From positions 1-64,000 of the forward strand of contig NZ_LT855395.1 of NCBI RefSeq assembly GCF_900184735.1: DNA of 64,000 nucleotides, written 5' to 3'. Positions 20,728-29,413 of the stretch are shown here, piece by piece. The notes under the pieces are model-generated. The model was not told the DNA's origin. It made no database searches and worked only from the letters and a program-made list of their open reading frames with translations. The stretch is from Paucisalibacillus globulus. Its GTDB lineage: Bacteria; Bacillota; Bacilli; Bacillales; Amphibacillaceae. A program made the position numbers and the translations under genes. The stretch's first letter is position 1. Each line of letters opens with the position of its first letter.

Positions 20728-21528
20728 TTACCCACCATATTCACTTATAGCATCTAATGTTTTCTTCCGATTCTCCATTAATTGTTCATGATTTAATAGT
20801 TTATAAGTTAAGATGTCTAGTAAGAAAAATCCTGGTATTTGGGTGTTGATGAATTTATCATCCTGTATAAATTTATAGCTAGATATTAAGACAATTTCAT
20901 CGACAACCTCTGTAAGCAAGGTGTCTTCGTAGTTTGTCACCGCAATGGTAGTGGCTCCATTTTCCTCCGCTAATTTAGCAGCGTCTATAACACATTGAGT
21001 TTTCCCTGAATTGGAAAAGCAGAATAATAGGTCATTCTCATCTAAGAGTGTACTTCTCATGAGCATAACATGTGGATCAGTAATGGCGTTCGAGTCCATA
21101 CCCATCCGCTCAATTCTACTATTAAATTCTAAGGCAAGAAGTCCAGAGTTACCGATCCCGCAAAATAGGATCTTCTCCGCCTTCATTATTTTCTCTACAA
21201 TCCCATTCACTTTTTCCTCAGAAATAAATTGCTGAGTAGACTTTAAAATCATATCGTAATAATGATAGATCGTATCAACGGTACCTTCTAATTTATTAGG
21301 TTCATCGGCATTCTTTGATAAAGAGTATTTCATTTCTTGAAAGGAAGAAAAGTGTATTTTTTTACAAAATCTAGTGATACTAGCAGCAGAAACATCCATT
21401 TCTTTTGATAAATCAATAATCGTTTTATGGATAATACTTTCTTTATTAGCTAACAAATATTCCGCAATTTTACGGTCCATTGCCGTCAATGCTGTGTTAT
21501 ATTGTTGAATTCGATTTTCAATATCCAT
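20728..21528 (-). CDS. RpiR-family regulator with SIS domain
   Basis: 266 residues from ATG 21528 (GGGGAAG 11 nt upstream). The N-terminal RpiR HTH covers residues 1-75, including DLSKEMDVSAASITRFCKKI. The C-terminal SIS domain at about 110-240, with FCGIGNSG and CFSNSGKTQ, binds a sugar phosphate. Divergent from a PTS gene and NanE, it probably senses ManNAc-6-P or GlcNAc-6-P. A palindrome between the two genes (21562-21578) is its likely operator. Confidence 0.88.
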   Translation of the reverse strand: MDIENRIQQYNTALTAMDRKIAEYLLANKESIIHKTIIDLSKEMDVSAASITRFCKKIHFSSFQEMKYSLSKNADEPNKLEGTVDTIYHYYDMILKSTQQFISEEKVNGIVEKIMKAEKILFCGIGNSGLLALEFNSRIERMGMDSNAITDPHVMLMRSTLLDENDLLFCFSNSGKTQCVIDAAKLAEENGATTIAVTNYEDTLLTEVVDEIVLISSYKFIQDDKFINTQIPGFFLLDILTYKLLNHEQLMENRKKTLDAISEYGG

Positions 21529-21561
21529 GCTGTTATCCACTTCCCCAAATATTACTAATTC

Positions 21562-21607
21562 TACTATATCATATAGTATTGACATAAATGAAAGCGTTTG
21601 ATACTAT
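21562..21607 (+). promoter_or_regulatory. PTS gene promoter with RpiR-type palindrome and cre-like site
   Basis: TTGACA (21579-21584) and TACTAT (21602-21607) are 17 bp apart. Directly upstream lies TACTATA-TCA-TATAGTA (21562-21578), 7-bp arms. The spacer holds TGAAAGCGTTTGAT, a partial match to the CcpA cre consensus. The layout suggests local control by RpiR plus carbon catabolite repression. Confidence 0.6.
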
Positions 21608-21642
21608 AACCTAGAAAATAATTTTCAAAAGGGTGAACAATA

Positions 21643-23196
21643 ATGAAAAACTTTTTCGGTAAAGCACAACAATTTGGTAAGTCATTTATGTTACCGATTG
21701 CAATATTGCCCGCTGCAGGTCTACTACTAGGAATAGGTGGAGCATTATCGAATCCAAATACGATAAGCGCTTATCCATTCTTAGACACTGCATGGCTTCA
21801 AGCTATATTTACTGTCATGAGTGCCGCAGGAAACATTGTCTTTGCAAACCTTCCTGTTATCTTTGCAGTTGGGGTTGCCATTGGACTTGCAAAGTCTGAT
21901 AAAGGTACTGCTGGTCTAGCCGCTCTAATCGGTTACCTGGTGATGAATGCAACCATTAATGCCGTCTTGATTATATCAGGTAATCTTGCGACAGATAATC
22001 TTGCAGGAGTTGGACAAGGTACAGCACTTGGTATTCAAACATTAGAATCCGGTGTATTCGGAGGTATTGTTGTAGGTATCATGGCTGGTATGTTACACAA
22101 CCGCTTTAACAAGATTGAGCTTCCTCAGTTCTTAGGATTCTTCGGAGGGTCACGTTTTGTTCCGATTATTACATCGTTTGCAGCAATTATCTTAGGCGTT
22201 ATCATGTATTATGTGTGGCCATTATTCCAAGAACTTATCTTTAATATTGGGGATATTGTAAATGCAACTGGCTACATTGGAACATTCTTCTACGGATTTA
22301 TCTTACGTATGTTAGGACCACTTGGTCTACACCATATTTTCTACCTACCATTCTGGCAAACAGGATTAGGTGGTTCTTTAGAAATCGCTGGTCAACTCGT
22401 GCAAGGTACACAGAACATCTTCTTTGCACAATTAGGTGATGCAAATGTTACGCAATTCTTTGAAGGTACTTCCCGCTTTATGTCTGGTCGATTCATTACG
22501 ATGATGTTCGGACTACTTGGTGCAGCATATGCGATCTATCGCACGGCAAAACCTAAGCATAAAAAAGTGGTTGGTGGATTAATGCTTTCAGCAGCCCTAA
22601 CTTCTTTCTTAACTGGGATTACAGAACCATTAGAATTCTCATTCCTATTCGTAGCACCAGTACTTTACGTCGTGCACGCAATATTTGATGGATTAGCATT
22701 CATGCTAGCTCATATTTTCCAAATTACGATTGGACAAACATTCTCAGGTGGATTTATTGACTTTATCCTATTTGGTATCTTACAAGGTCAAGACAAGACG
22801 AACTGGCTATATGTCATTCCAATTGGTATCGCTTGGTTCTTCTTATACTATTTTGTATTCAAATTCTTAATCAACAAATTCAACTACAAAACGCCAGGTC
22901 GTGAAGATGAAAAAGCAGAGGAATCTTCTTCAAACGATGCAGCACCTGTTTCTAAAGAAGGTCGTCCATATGCTATCATCAATGCTCTTGGTGGTGAAGA
23001 AAATCTTGTCAATGTCGATAACTGTGCAACACGATTACGTGTAACAGTGAAAGACGGTGAAAAAGTCGATAAAGCAGCTCTACAACAAACTGGAAGTAAA
23101 GGTGTACTTGTGAAAGGTGACGGGGTTCAAGTTGTTTACGGTCCACAAGTATCCGTTATTAAAAATGAAATTGAAGAAGTATTAGAAGATAATTAA
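21643..23196 (+). CDS. PTS EIICB of the glucose/GlcNAc family, probable ManNAc transporter
   Basis: 517 residues. The EIIC domain covers about 1-400, starting QQFGKSFMLPIAILPAAGLLLG, with GITEPLEFSFLF near residue 325. The EIIB domain has phosphocysteine C461 in VDNCATRLRVTV. There is no EIIA domain, so a glucose-type EIIA must be supplied elsewhere. The following gene is NanE, which acts on ManNAc-6-P, so ManNAc is the likely substrate; glucose and GlcNAc are alternatives. The stop codon lies inside a triple 18-bp repeat. Confidence 0.9.
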   Translation: MKNFFGKAQQFGKSFMLPIAILPAAGLLLGIGGALSNPNTISAYPFLDTAWLQAIFTVMSAAGNIVFANLPVIFAVGVAIGLAKSDKGTAGLAALIGYLVMNATINAVLIISGNLATDNLAGVGQGTALGIQTLESGVFGGIVVGIMAGMLHNRFNKIELPQFLGFFGGSRFVPIITSFAAIILGVIMYYVWPLFQELIFNIGDIVNATGYIGTFFYGFILRMLGPLGLHHIFYLPFWQTGLGGSLEIAGQLVQGTQNIFFAQLGDANVTQFFEGTSRFMSGRFITMMFGLLGAAYAIYRTAKPKHKKVVGGLMLSAALTSFLTGITEPLEFSFLFVAPVLYVVHAIFDGLAFMLAHIFQITIGQTFSGGFIDFILFGILQGQDKTNWLYVIPIGIAWFFLYYFVFKFLINKFNYKTPGREDEKAEESSSNDAAPVSKEGRPYAIINALGGEENLVNVDNCATRLRVTVKDGEKVDKAALQQTGSKGVLVKGDGVQVVYGPQVSVIKNEIEEVLEDN

Positions 23197-23231
23197 GTAT
23201 TAGAAGATAATTAAGTATTAGAAGATAATTA
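23178..23231 (+). repeat. Three perfect tandem copies of an 18-bp unit
   Basis: AGTATTAGAAGATAATTA occurs at 23178-23195, 23196-23213 and 23214-23231 without a mismatch. The first copy encodes the last residues of EIICB; the others lengthen the gap, and the third leads straight into the GGAG ribosome site of nanE. Confidence 0.97.
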
Positions 23232-23244
23232 GGAGTTGACATCA

Positions 23245-23910
23245 TTGCTATTACCAAAACATTTAATTGTCTCATGTCAGGCTCTTCCAGATGAGCCGCT
23301 TCATTCCTCATTTATTATGAGTAAAATGGCCCTAGCCGCTTACCAAGGCGGCGCAAAAGGGATACGAGCAAACACAAAAGAAGATATCCTGGCCATTAAA
23401 AAAGAAGTTAATCTACCGGTAATCGGAATTGTAAAACGAGATTATGATAACTCAGATATTTATATTACAACAACATCCAAAGAAATTGATGAATTAATCG
23501 AAAGTGGTTGTGAAGTCATCGCAATGGATGCAACATTAAGAAGTAGACCAGAAAAAGATCTACAAGAATTAGTTAATTATGCACGTTCAAAAGCACCACA
23601 TGTAGAATTGATGGCTGATATTTCTACAGTGGAAGAAGCAATAAATGCAGAAAAGCTCGGTTTCGATTATATCGGTACAACATTACACGGCTATACACCA
23701 TATACGAGCGGTAAGAAGTTGTATGATAATGACTTTGCATTTTTAAAAGAAGTAATCGAAGCTGTTAACACCGCCGTTATTGCAGAAGGTAATGTAGCAA
23801 CACCAGAAATGTTGAAACGTGTATTTGAATTAGACATTCATGCGGCAGTTGTTGGTGGAGCGATTACTAGGCCGAAGGATATTACGGCTAGATTTGTCGC
23901 TGAGATGTAG
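23245..23910 (+). CDS. nanE: N-acetylmannosamine-6-phosphate 2-epimerase
   Basis: 221 residues from TTG 23245, 9 nt after AGGAG; the upstream TTG at 23236 abuts the ribosome site. A TIM-barrel Nan[16 protein letters not shown] at the start, [23 protein letters not shown], the catalytic-region [21 protein letters not shown], and [10 protein letters not shown]. It converts ManNAc-6-P to GlcNAc-6-P, for which NagA and NagB (2.5 kb) are the next steps. No nanA or nanK is present, which argues for ManNAc uptake by PTS and against a full sialic acid pathway here. Confidence 0.94.
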   Translation: MLLPKHLIVSCQALPDEPLHSSFIMSKMALAAYQGGAKGIRANTKEDILAIKKEVNLPVIGIVKRDYDNSDIYITTTSKEIDELIESGCEVIAMDATLRSRPEKDLQELVNYARSKAPHVELMADISTVEEAINAEKLGFDYIGTTLHGYTPYTSGKKLYDNDFAFLKEVIEAVNTAVIAEGNVATPEMLKRVFELDIHAAVVGGAITRPKDITARFVAEM

Positions 23911-23945
23911 ACAATTATAATTCTAAGAGACATGAATTGATTTTA

Positions 23946-23981
23946 AAAAGAGTAACTTCCTATATGGGAGTTACTCTTTTT
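23946..23981 (+). terminator. Terminator of the EIICB-nanE operon
   Basis: AAAAGAGTAACTTCC and GGGAGTTACTCTTTTT form a stem with one wobble pair around TATAT, ending in a T-run. Confidence 0.9.
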
Positions 23982-24114
23982 GCCATGTTTCCACGATATA
24001 TCTATGCAACTTTACTTCTCAATTTTGATAGGATTATTTGGAATAGATTCCTAATTTCTTAAAAGTGGGAGGGCTGATTGGTGGATGTTTAGCTAAACCT
24101 TTAATCTCCTAAAA

Positions 24115-24155
24115 CAAAAAATCTTCCCTAACTCAACTAGTGAGCTAAGGAAGAT
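24115..24155 (-). terminator. Terminator of the zinc-ribbon gene
   Basis: Read on the minus strand, ATCTTCCTTAGCTCAC pairs with the downstream GAGTTAGGGAAGAT, followed by TTTTTTG. Confidence 0.85.
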
Positions 24156-24175
24156 GGTCTAAGATTCATGATTTA

Positions 24176-25954
24176 CTACTCAATATTTGCCAATACAACA
24201 TCATCGCCATCTTGGACAGCGGTATATTTCCAAACATATGAATTGGTTTCTTCATCGCCACTTTCATACATAACTTTTATTTCTTCATTTGTCGTGACAA
24301 TCCAATTCTCCCCATCTTCTTCTATGTTGGAAATGGAGACACTAATCACTTCTTGTGTTACACCATTCTCATTTAGTCGCGCTACTAAATCACTTTGCAT
24401 TTCATCTAAAGCACTGCCAACCTGAATATACGGACTGACCTTATCGTAATCATTAGAATTAATAGCCTCTACTAATTGGTATACATATTCTTCTGTAACT
24501 TGACTAATGAGGTCTGGGCTTACAGTATCCGACTTAGACACTGTCGTCACATTCGACTGGTAAAGTTCCTTAGAACCCTCTAGAGTTTTAGTAGCTTCAA
24601 AGTCGCCACTATACCATACATCTTCACATGCATTAATTAGCCATGTTTTATTATTCTTGTCATAGTTTAACTCAAGTAAACAATGGTCAATTCTTTCTTC
24701 TATTTCTGCCTTATCACCCGGGTCGTGAAAACCAGCAGTAAAATAAAACTTAGCTGGAACGGAAGCGCTAGTTTCGTCGTTAAAGTAGAATTGGTTAAAA
24801 TCAATTTCTACTGAGTCTAATTGCCCTGTAAAGAGTTCTTCATAATCACGATAATAATCGAAGTTCGATGTGAATATATCTGCCAGTCGTTCCGTAACAT
24901 TTGTAAACAGTGACACATCATAAGCTGCATGTGCTTTCACATAATCCTCACCATAAAGCAGAATAGAATCAGAAACAGTAGTAGTCAGCTCGTCAGGTAC
25001 CGACGTTATTTCAATAGAATGGTAAGATTCTTCTAGCTTAATCGCGTCTACATTAATGGTTCCCCATTCGGTCTCAATGACAGGAGTCACTGTTGTTGCA
25101 CCATCTAAGCTTACAGGTCCAAATCCTTCGATATAGAAATCTTCATTAAATTTCACCTGCTGGTCATTAACTTCTATATACGCATTGGTAATTGGCATAT
25201 TGGTATAGTTCTCTAATTGTAAATAAACGTAATCTGCTTCAAGATTAATGTCATGGATAGAATAGCCATTGACAAGCGAGATCTTATCTTTACTATCAAC
25301 TTCTGTGTAATCCCCTTTGAAACTACTTTCTACTTCATACACTCCTGGAGCAATTGGGCCATATACTGCCATTAAACCATCTTCTTGACTAGGTTTGAAC
25401 TTTTTCCCATTAAAGGTAACCTCTACACCATCAAATGGAAGATATACTTCTATTGATTGTGGTTCTAGGCTAATTCGGTAACTATCGAATATACCTAACC
25501 ACTTGCCATTTTTCTCCATGTCAAACAATGAATTGTAATCATAAAATTCCTTAGTAGTTTTAAAATCTAAATCTATGTATCCGTAATCCTTATTATCTAG
25601 TAATACAACAGCTTTAGCTTCTTCATCTGTAATAGCTTTATTCTCAACTAATACCAGTTTTTGTACTTTCTTGTAATCGTCTTCTGCCAATGCATCAATA
25701 AATCGTTCCAGCGTATTCTCTGGAGATGTATAAGATTTCCCCCATACAAATAAACCTGAAACCAATACTACTACAGCTGCTACGATACTATAGATTAATT
25801 TTTGTTTCGCAGTTAGTTTTTTTCTCTCTTTTGGCTTTGCCTCTGTTTCTTTTGGAACAACAGGGCTGGATTGCTCTAGTGATGCACCACAATGCTTACA
25901 AAACTTTACAGAAGCATCAAGTTTTCCACCACATTCCTTGCAGTACTTAACCAT
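24176..25954 (-). CDS. Zinc-ribbon membrane protein of the TcaA/YvbJ family
   Basis: 592 residues, close to B. subtilis YvbJ. The N-terminal zinc ribbon uses C5, C8, C19 and C22 (YCKECGG, FCKHCGA). A basic linker and one membrane segment (about 50-70, LIYSIVAAVVVLVSGLFVW) lead to a long extracytoplasmic part that contains the TcaA-like repeated domains, including FDGVEVTFNGKKF and a final NTF2-like module. TcaA of S. aureus influences teicoplanin susceptibility and cell-wall properties; a cell-envelope role is inferred for this one. Divergent from another zinc-ribbon membrane gene. Confidence 0.85.
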   Translation of the reverse strand: MVKYCKECGGKLDASVKFCKHCGASLEQSSPVVPKETEAKPKERKKLTAKQKLIYSIVAAVVVLVSGLFVWGKSYTSPENTLERFIDALAEDDYKKVQKLVLVENKAITDEEAKAVVLLDNKDYGYIDLDFKTTKEFYDYNSLFDMEKNGKWLGIFDSYRISLEPQSIEVYLPFDGVEVTFNGKKFKPSQEDGLMAVYGPIAPGVYEVESSFKGDYTEVDSKDKISLVNGYSIHDINLEADYVYLQLENYTNMPITNAYIEVNDQQVKFNEDFYIEGFGPVSLDGATTVTPVIETEWGTINVDAIKLEESYHSIEITSVPDELTTTVSDSILLYGEDYVKAHAAYDVSLFTNVTERLADIFTSNFDYYRDYEELFTGQLDSVEIDFNQFYFNDETSASVPAKFYFTAGFHDPGDKAEIEERIDHCLLELNYDKNNKTWLINACEDVWYSGDFEATKTLEGSKELYQSNVTTVSKSDTVSPDLISQVTEEYVYQLVEAINSNDYDKVSPYIQVGSALDEMQSDLVARLNENGVTQEVISVSISNIEEDGENWIVTTNEEIKVMYESGDEETNSYVWKYTAVQDGDDVVLANIE

Positions 25955-26218
25955 TCTCTACTCCCTCGCTTCACAAAGATAAAATTTGATAAAATTGTAA
26001 TATTTCTACCAAATTATAATGTAATACCAATAGTTTGTTAAGCCTTTATACCCATTTATTTTTTACTATAATTCTTTTCACTCATAAATATTTATTCTAA
26101 ATGAGTAAAAAATCCTAGCAATCTATTTAAAAATACACCATAATTTACTATAATTGTCATTGTAAGAAAAAGAGATTAATTCAAAATACCTATTAGGAGG
26201 GTAGCGAGGGTTATTATC

Positions 26219-26293
26219 TTGATTAAATTCATGAGTCTTTATTTATACAGCATTATTTTGGCGTTATATCTATTACATAAACAGAACTCATGA
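26219..26293 (+). CDS. Possible 24-residue hydrophobic peptide
   Basis: TTG 26219 follows GAGGG by 8 nt and opens a 24-codon frame ending TGA 26293. The product has a continuous hydrophobic core (YLYSIILALYLL) between a short basic start and a polar end, as in small membrane peptides. A 9-bp inverted repeat, TTCATGAGT (26229-26237) and ACTCATGAA (26286-26294), brackets it. It may be a real micro-protein or chance; no antisense RNA is evident. Confidence 0.3.
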   Translation: MIKFMSLYLYSIILALYLLHKQNS

Positions 26294-26354
26294 ACTAAAT
26301 CCAGTTAGATGGATATATACATATCCAAAGAATACTTATATGAGGAGAATTCGA

Positions 26355-27191
26355 ATGTTAACTTGTTCAAACTGTGGTACAAAGCAGAATTCAGGAAAGT
26401 TCTGTGAAGAATGTGGTGGTTCTTTACAAATGGTAGAGACTTTGACCACGCCGGAAACAACTAATCAAACAAATCAAGCTACCCAGGCATCACAACAAAG
26501 TGCAGCGGCAACTGCAACAACCTCAAGCCAAAGCTCTAAACAAACACAAGAAACCGTTGAAGCGATTAAAGGTGGTTTATCTAATTATTGGTCTTATTTA
26601 CTAGAATTAATTAAAAACCCAACAACTGCTTTCCAAACTAGCAGTGGAAACTTCATGAATGGAATCATAACGCTAATTTTATTTACGATTACATACTCAC
26701 TAAGTTTATATTGGTTAGCTAATTCATTCTTCAAACAATCATTTGGTGGATTTTTGGAAGAGTCCCTTCCTTTCTTTGCCATAAATTCTAGATTAGTGTT
26801 CGGTGTCTTGGTTGTATTTGCTATTGCTCTTGGAAGTATCTTTGCTGTTACTAAACTAGCTAAGCACTCCGATGGATTTAAGACAGTGTTAGCACAATAT
26901 GGTGCGCTTGTTGCGCCATTATTGGTGTTAAATGTAATTGCGATGATTGGTGGATTATCTACATCCGTTGTGATAACGATGTATCCTTTAGTTATTTCCA
27001 ATATTTTAGCCTTTGTTATTATTCCTGTACTATATGTTTATGAGAAATCTTCCCAAGTGAATAATAAAGGACAAAAGGTATACCATAGCTTCTTAGTACT
27101 ACTCATGATTACTATCGTGACCTATATTATTAGTAGCTCAATACTATCAAGTGCTCTAGAAGAAATAGAGGATTTAATGTATTACTTTTAA
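26355..27191 (+). CDS. Zinc-ribbon protein with Yip1-like membrane domain
   Basis: 278 residues from ATG 26355, 7 nt after GAGGAG. The zinc ribbon has C4, C7, C17 and C20 (CSNCGT, FCEECGG). A Q/T/S-rich linker (about 30-75) follows, then a five-segment membrane domain (about 105-270) of the Yip1/DUF-type fold. Beside the TcaA-like gene it probably belongs to the same envelope-stress group, but no activity can be assigned. Confidence 0.8.
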   Translation: MLTCSNCGTKQNSGKFCEECGGSLQMVETLTTPETTNQTNQATQASQQSAAATATTSSQSSKQTQETVEAIKGGLSNYWSYLLELIKNPTTAFQTSSGNFMNGIITLILFTITYSLSLYWLANSFFKQSFGGFLEESLPFFAINSRLVFGVLVVFAIALGSIFAVTKLAKHSDGFKTVLAQYGALVAPLLVLNVIAMIGGLSTSVVITMYPLVISNILAFVIIPVLYVYEKSSQVNNKGQKVYHSFLVLLMITIVTYIISSSILSSALEEIEDLMYYF

Positions 27192-27250
27192 TAAAGCTAT
27201 GAGTATATTCTCTGCTTTTTAAATATATTGTTAGTTATACTATTATACAT

Positions 27251-27311
27251 AGGTAAGGTACTTCCTTTCTGGTTTCTGTGGATTAACTAGAGGATTTACC
27301 TTACCTTTTTT
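27251..27311 (+). terminator. Long-loop terminator
   Basis: AGGTAAGGTA (27251-27260) and TACCTTACCT (27297-27306) pair perfectly across a 36-nt loop, followed by TTTTTATTT. Confidence 0.7.
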
Positions 27312-27382
27312 ATTTATTATTTATTTATACAAACTATTGTACGACACCGAGCATGCACCTGTAATCGAGGATCATGTGCCCG

Positions 27383-27550
27383 TCCAAGGTTACCATGTAC
27401 CCGCAAACAGGAAGCTTGCGACCGGCCCAGGTTACCTTGTACCCGCAAACAGGAAGCTTGCGACCGCACCGGATTACCTTCTACCCGTAAACAGGAAGCT
27501 TGCGACCGGCCCGGGTTACCTTGTACCCGCAAACAGGAAACTTGCGACCG
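27383..27550. repeat. GC-rich minisatellite, four 42-bp units
   Basis: Units at 27383-27424, 27425-27466, 27467-27508 and 27509-27550 share TACCCGCAAACAGGAAGCTT and GCGACCG with few differences; partial units flank them. Each unit holds CGCAA...TTGCG, able to fold. Base composition is visibly richer in G+C than the flanks. Frames are open on both strands because 42 is a multiple of three, but no start with a ribosome site exists, so I treat it as non-coding. Confidence 0.9.
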
Positions 27551-27597
27551 CACCATGTAATATTCCCCACCAGCCCTCCGCGTCTATTTTCCGCCAA

Positions 27598-28560
27598 TTA
27601 CGGAAAGAATAACTGCAGTCTTCCCCGTAATCTTTCCATCACTTCTTCTGGCACTTCCTTAATTTCGATATCTTCACCCAGAAATAATAGCCAATTTATT
27701 ACTTCTGTTACTTCTTCTGACTGATTCACATCGATATAGGTCTTTATAATAGCCGTAGTTTGGAAAGGGTTGGTATAGGAAATAGTATATTTTAGTGGAT
27801 GGTATTTTCTGAACTGGGCAATTGCTTTTGGTCCAAGTTCCAGGACGAGATTAATTTCTTCTTCTTGATGACGAATCTTTTCTATAATCTTTTTCCTACT
27901 CCACCTTTTTTTCGGAGAGTACGGTTCAACATTAGTCAGATTGTCAACGGAGAGAATCTTTCTCTGTTCATCATTCAAATCAAATCCTTCTAATAGCCAT
28001 ACGCTCTTTTCCCGATAGAGATGTAAAAGATAAATAGGGTAAGATTTTACAGTATTCTCTTCCTTGACCGTAATCCATAAATAACTATCCAATGAAAGAG
28101 TTTGAAAGAGCTGTTCTAATGTTGGATGTGGAAGGTCGGACAGTTCAAGCAGATCCGGGTTCTTGGGATTAGTCCCTTCAAAAAGCAGGATTTGGTTTAA
28201 GAAAACTAATGTTTCCTGCTGATTTTCCGATATTAGACCTAGTAATTTTTCCGCTAAAGATTGACGACTCTTTAGGTATGGAAGTTGAAGATTTCTTGAC
28301 GCCATAAAGGCAATGAACAGTGCTTTCACTTCATCATCCGTGAAGCGTACCGGTGGTAATACAGAATTACTCATCACAAAATAACCACCATCTCTTCCAA
28401 CTTCGGCTTCCAGTGGCATCCCCATCGCTTCGATTTCTCTAATATCTCGGATTGCTGTCGAACGAGAGATATTGAATTCTCGCATGATCTCTGAAATGGT
28501 AAAATGGGAGCGGTTATTGATATACCGCATAATGGTGTTTATCCGTTCAACTTTTTTCAT
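27598..28560 (-). CDS. WYL-domain HTH transcriptional regulator
   Basis: 320 residues. An HTH_11/DeoR-type domain at 1-60 contains SHFTISEIMREFNISRSTAIRDI. A WYL domain at about 140-230 contains LWITVKEENTVKSYPIYLLHLYREKSVWLLEGFDL, and the WCX C-terminal extension follows. It resembles YafY/YobV proteins. Divergent from the GyrI-like gene, 106 bp away, which it probably regulates. WYL domains bind small ligands or nucleic acids; the signal here is unknown. Confidence 0.88.
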   Translation of the reverse strand: MKKVERINTIMRYINNRSHFTISEIMREFNISRSTAIRDIREIEAMGMPLEAEVGRDGGYFVMSNSVLPPVRFTDDEVKALFIAFMASRNLQLPYLKSRQSLAEKLLGLISENQQETLVFLNQILLFEGTNPKNPDLLELSDLPHPTLEQLFQTLSLDSYLWITVKEENTVKSYPIYLLHLYREKSVWLLEGFDLNDEQRKILSVDNLTNVEPYSPKKRWSRKKIIEKIRHQEEEINLVLELGPKAIAQFRKYHPLKYTISYTNPFQTTAIIKTYIDVNQSEEVTEVINWLLFLGEDIEIKEVPEEVMERLRGRLQLFFP

Positions 28561-28666
28561 GGGACCCCCTAAACAGTGTCACTTTTTGATACTATTAGAT
28601 GCTATTATAAACGTAGCAAGTAAAAAAACAAATCTTTAACCCAATTTAAAAGGAGGATTTTTGGAA

Positions 28667-29146
28667 ATGGCAAATTATTCATTAGAAGAAAAGGAAAGCT
28701 TTACGGTATTAGGTATAGGGACAGATCTTAAGAGTGATTACACCGATTATGCTGGTATTCATAAGGAGAAAGCGGACTTTTGGGAAACTGTACATCAGGA
28801 TGGAAGTGTAGATCAGCTAAAAGAGATTGCTACAAATGAATATCTGTTTGTCGTGAATGAGGCTGTAAATAACAAGATGATGCATTATGTTGGTGTTATG
28901 ACGAAGGAAACACTACCAGAAGCAACTAGACTGATCCAATTTCCTAAAGGAGAGTACATCGTTGTAAAGGGTGAGGCAAATTCAGAGGAAGAGTTAAGTA
29001 ACACGCTTACTGGTATGGCCTTTGGCGAAGTTTTGGTGGAAGTAACCGATGTTGCTTATGTTGGTGGACCAAATGCGGCGGTTGTTATGGGACAGCGCGA
29101 TGGCTTAAGCTATGGGGAAATGTGGATTCCTGTTGTTAGGAAATAG
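28667..29146 (+). CDS. GyrI-like effector-binding domain protein
   Basis: 159 residues from ATG 28667, 10 nt after AGGAGG. A stand-alone GyrI/BmrR-type small-molecule-binding fold with two SHS2-like halves: FTVLGIGTDLKSDY in the first and GEYIVVKGEANSEEEL, GEMWIPVVRK in the second. Paired divergently with a WYL regulator. Such proteins bind or hydrolyse hydrophobic toxins. Cytoplasmic. Confidence 0.85.
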   Translation: MANYSLEEKESFTVLGIGTDLKSDYTDYAGIHKEKADFWETVHQDGSVDQLKEIATNEYLFVVNEAVNNKMMHYVGVMTKETLPEATRLIQFPKGEYIVVKGEANSEEELSNTLTGMAFGEVLVEVTDVAYVGGPNAAVVMGQRDGLSYGEMWIPVVRK

Positions 29147-29198
29147 TTTAAACACCAGACTAGCTTAGCACACAAATTCTAACAAATAATTCTTCTAA

Positions 29199-29240
29199 AA
29201 GCAGCACTTGTCCATTAGATTTGGCGAGTGCTGTTTATTC
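29199..29240 (+). terminator. Terminator of the GyrI-like gene
   Basis: AGCAGCACTTGTCC and GGCGAGTGCTGTTT form a stem with one or two non-canonical pairs, followed by TTTATTC. Confidence 0.65.
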
Positions 29241-29413
29241 ATTTTGCAAAGACTTCTGCAACCTGCCTGCAATATTAGTTTAATCCGTCTACCCCCCCAA
29301 CGTAGCAACGGAACGTTTCCAAAAAAAGCCCATAAAATGTTTTTAAGGCACTTGTGACCCGGTTATATATAGAATTCAAATAACCATTTAATGGAAAGAT
29401 GGGTGGACTCTGA

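Noticed and set aside
27383-27550. CRISPR array
   Set aside because: The units are contiguous with no unique spacers, and no cas genes are near.
27317-27612. Repeat-bearing ORFs on both strands that would encode 14-residue repeats
   Set aside because: They exist because the 42-bp unit is a multiple of three; there is no ribosome site or sensible start, and both strands are equally open.
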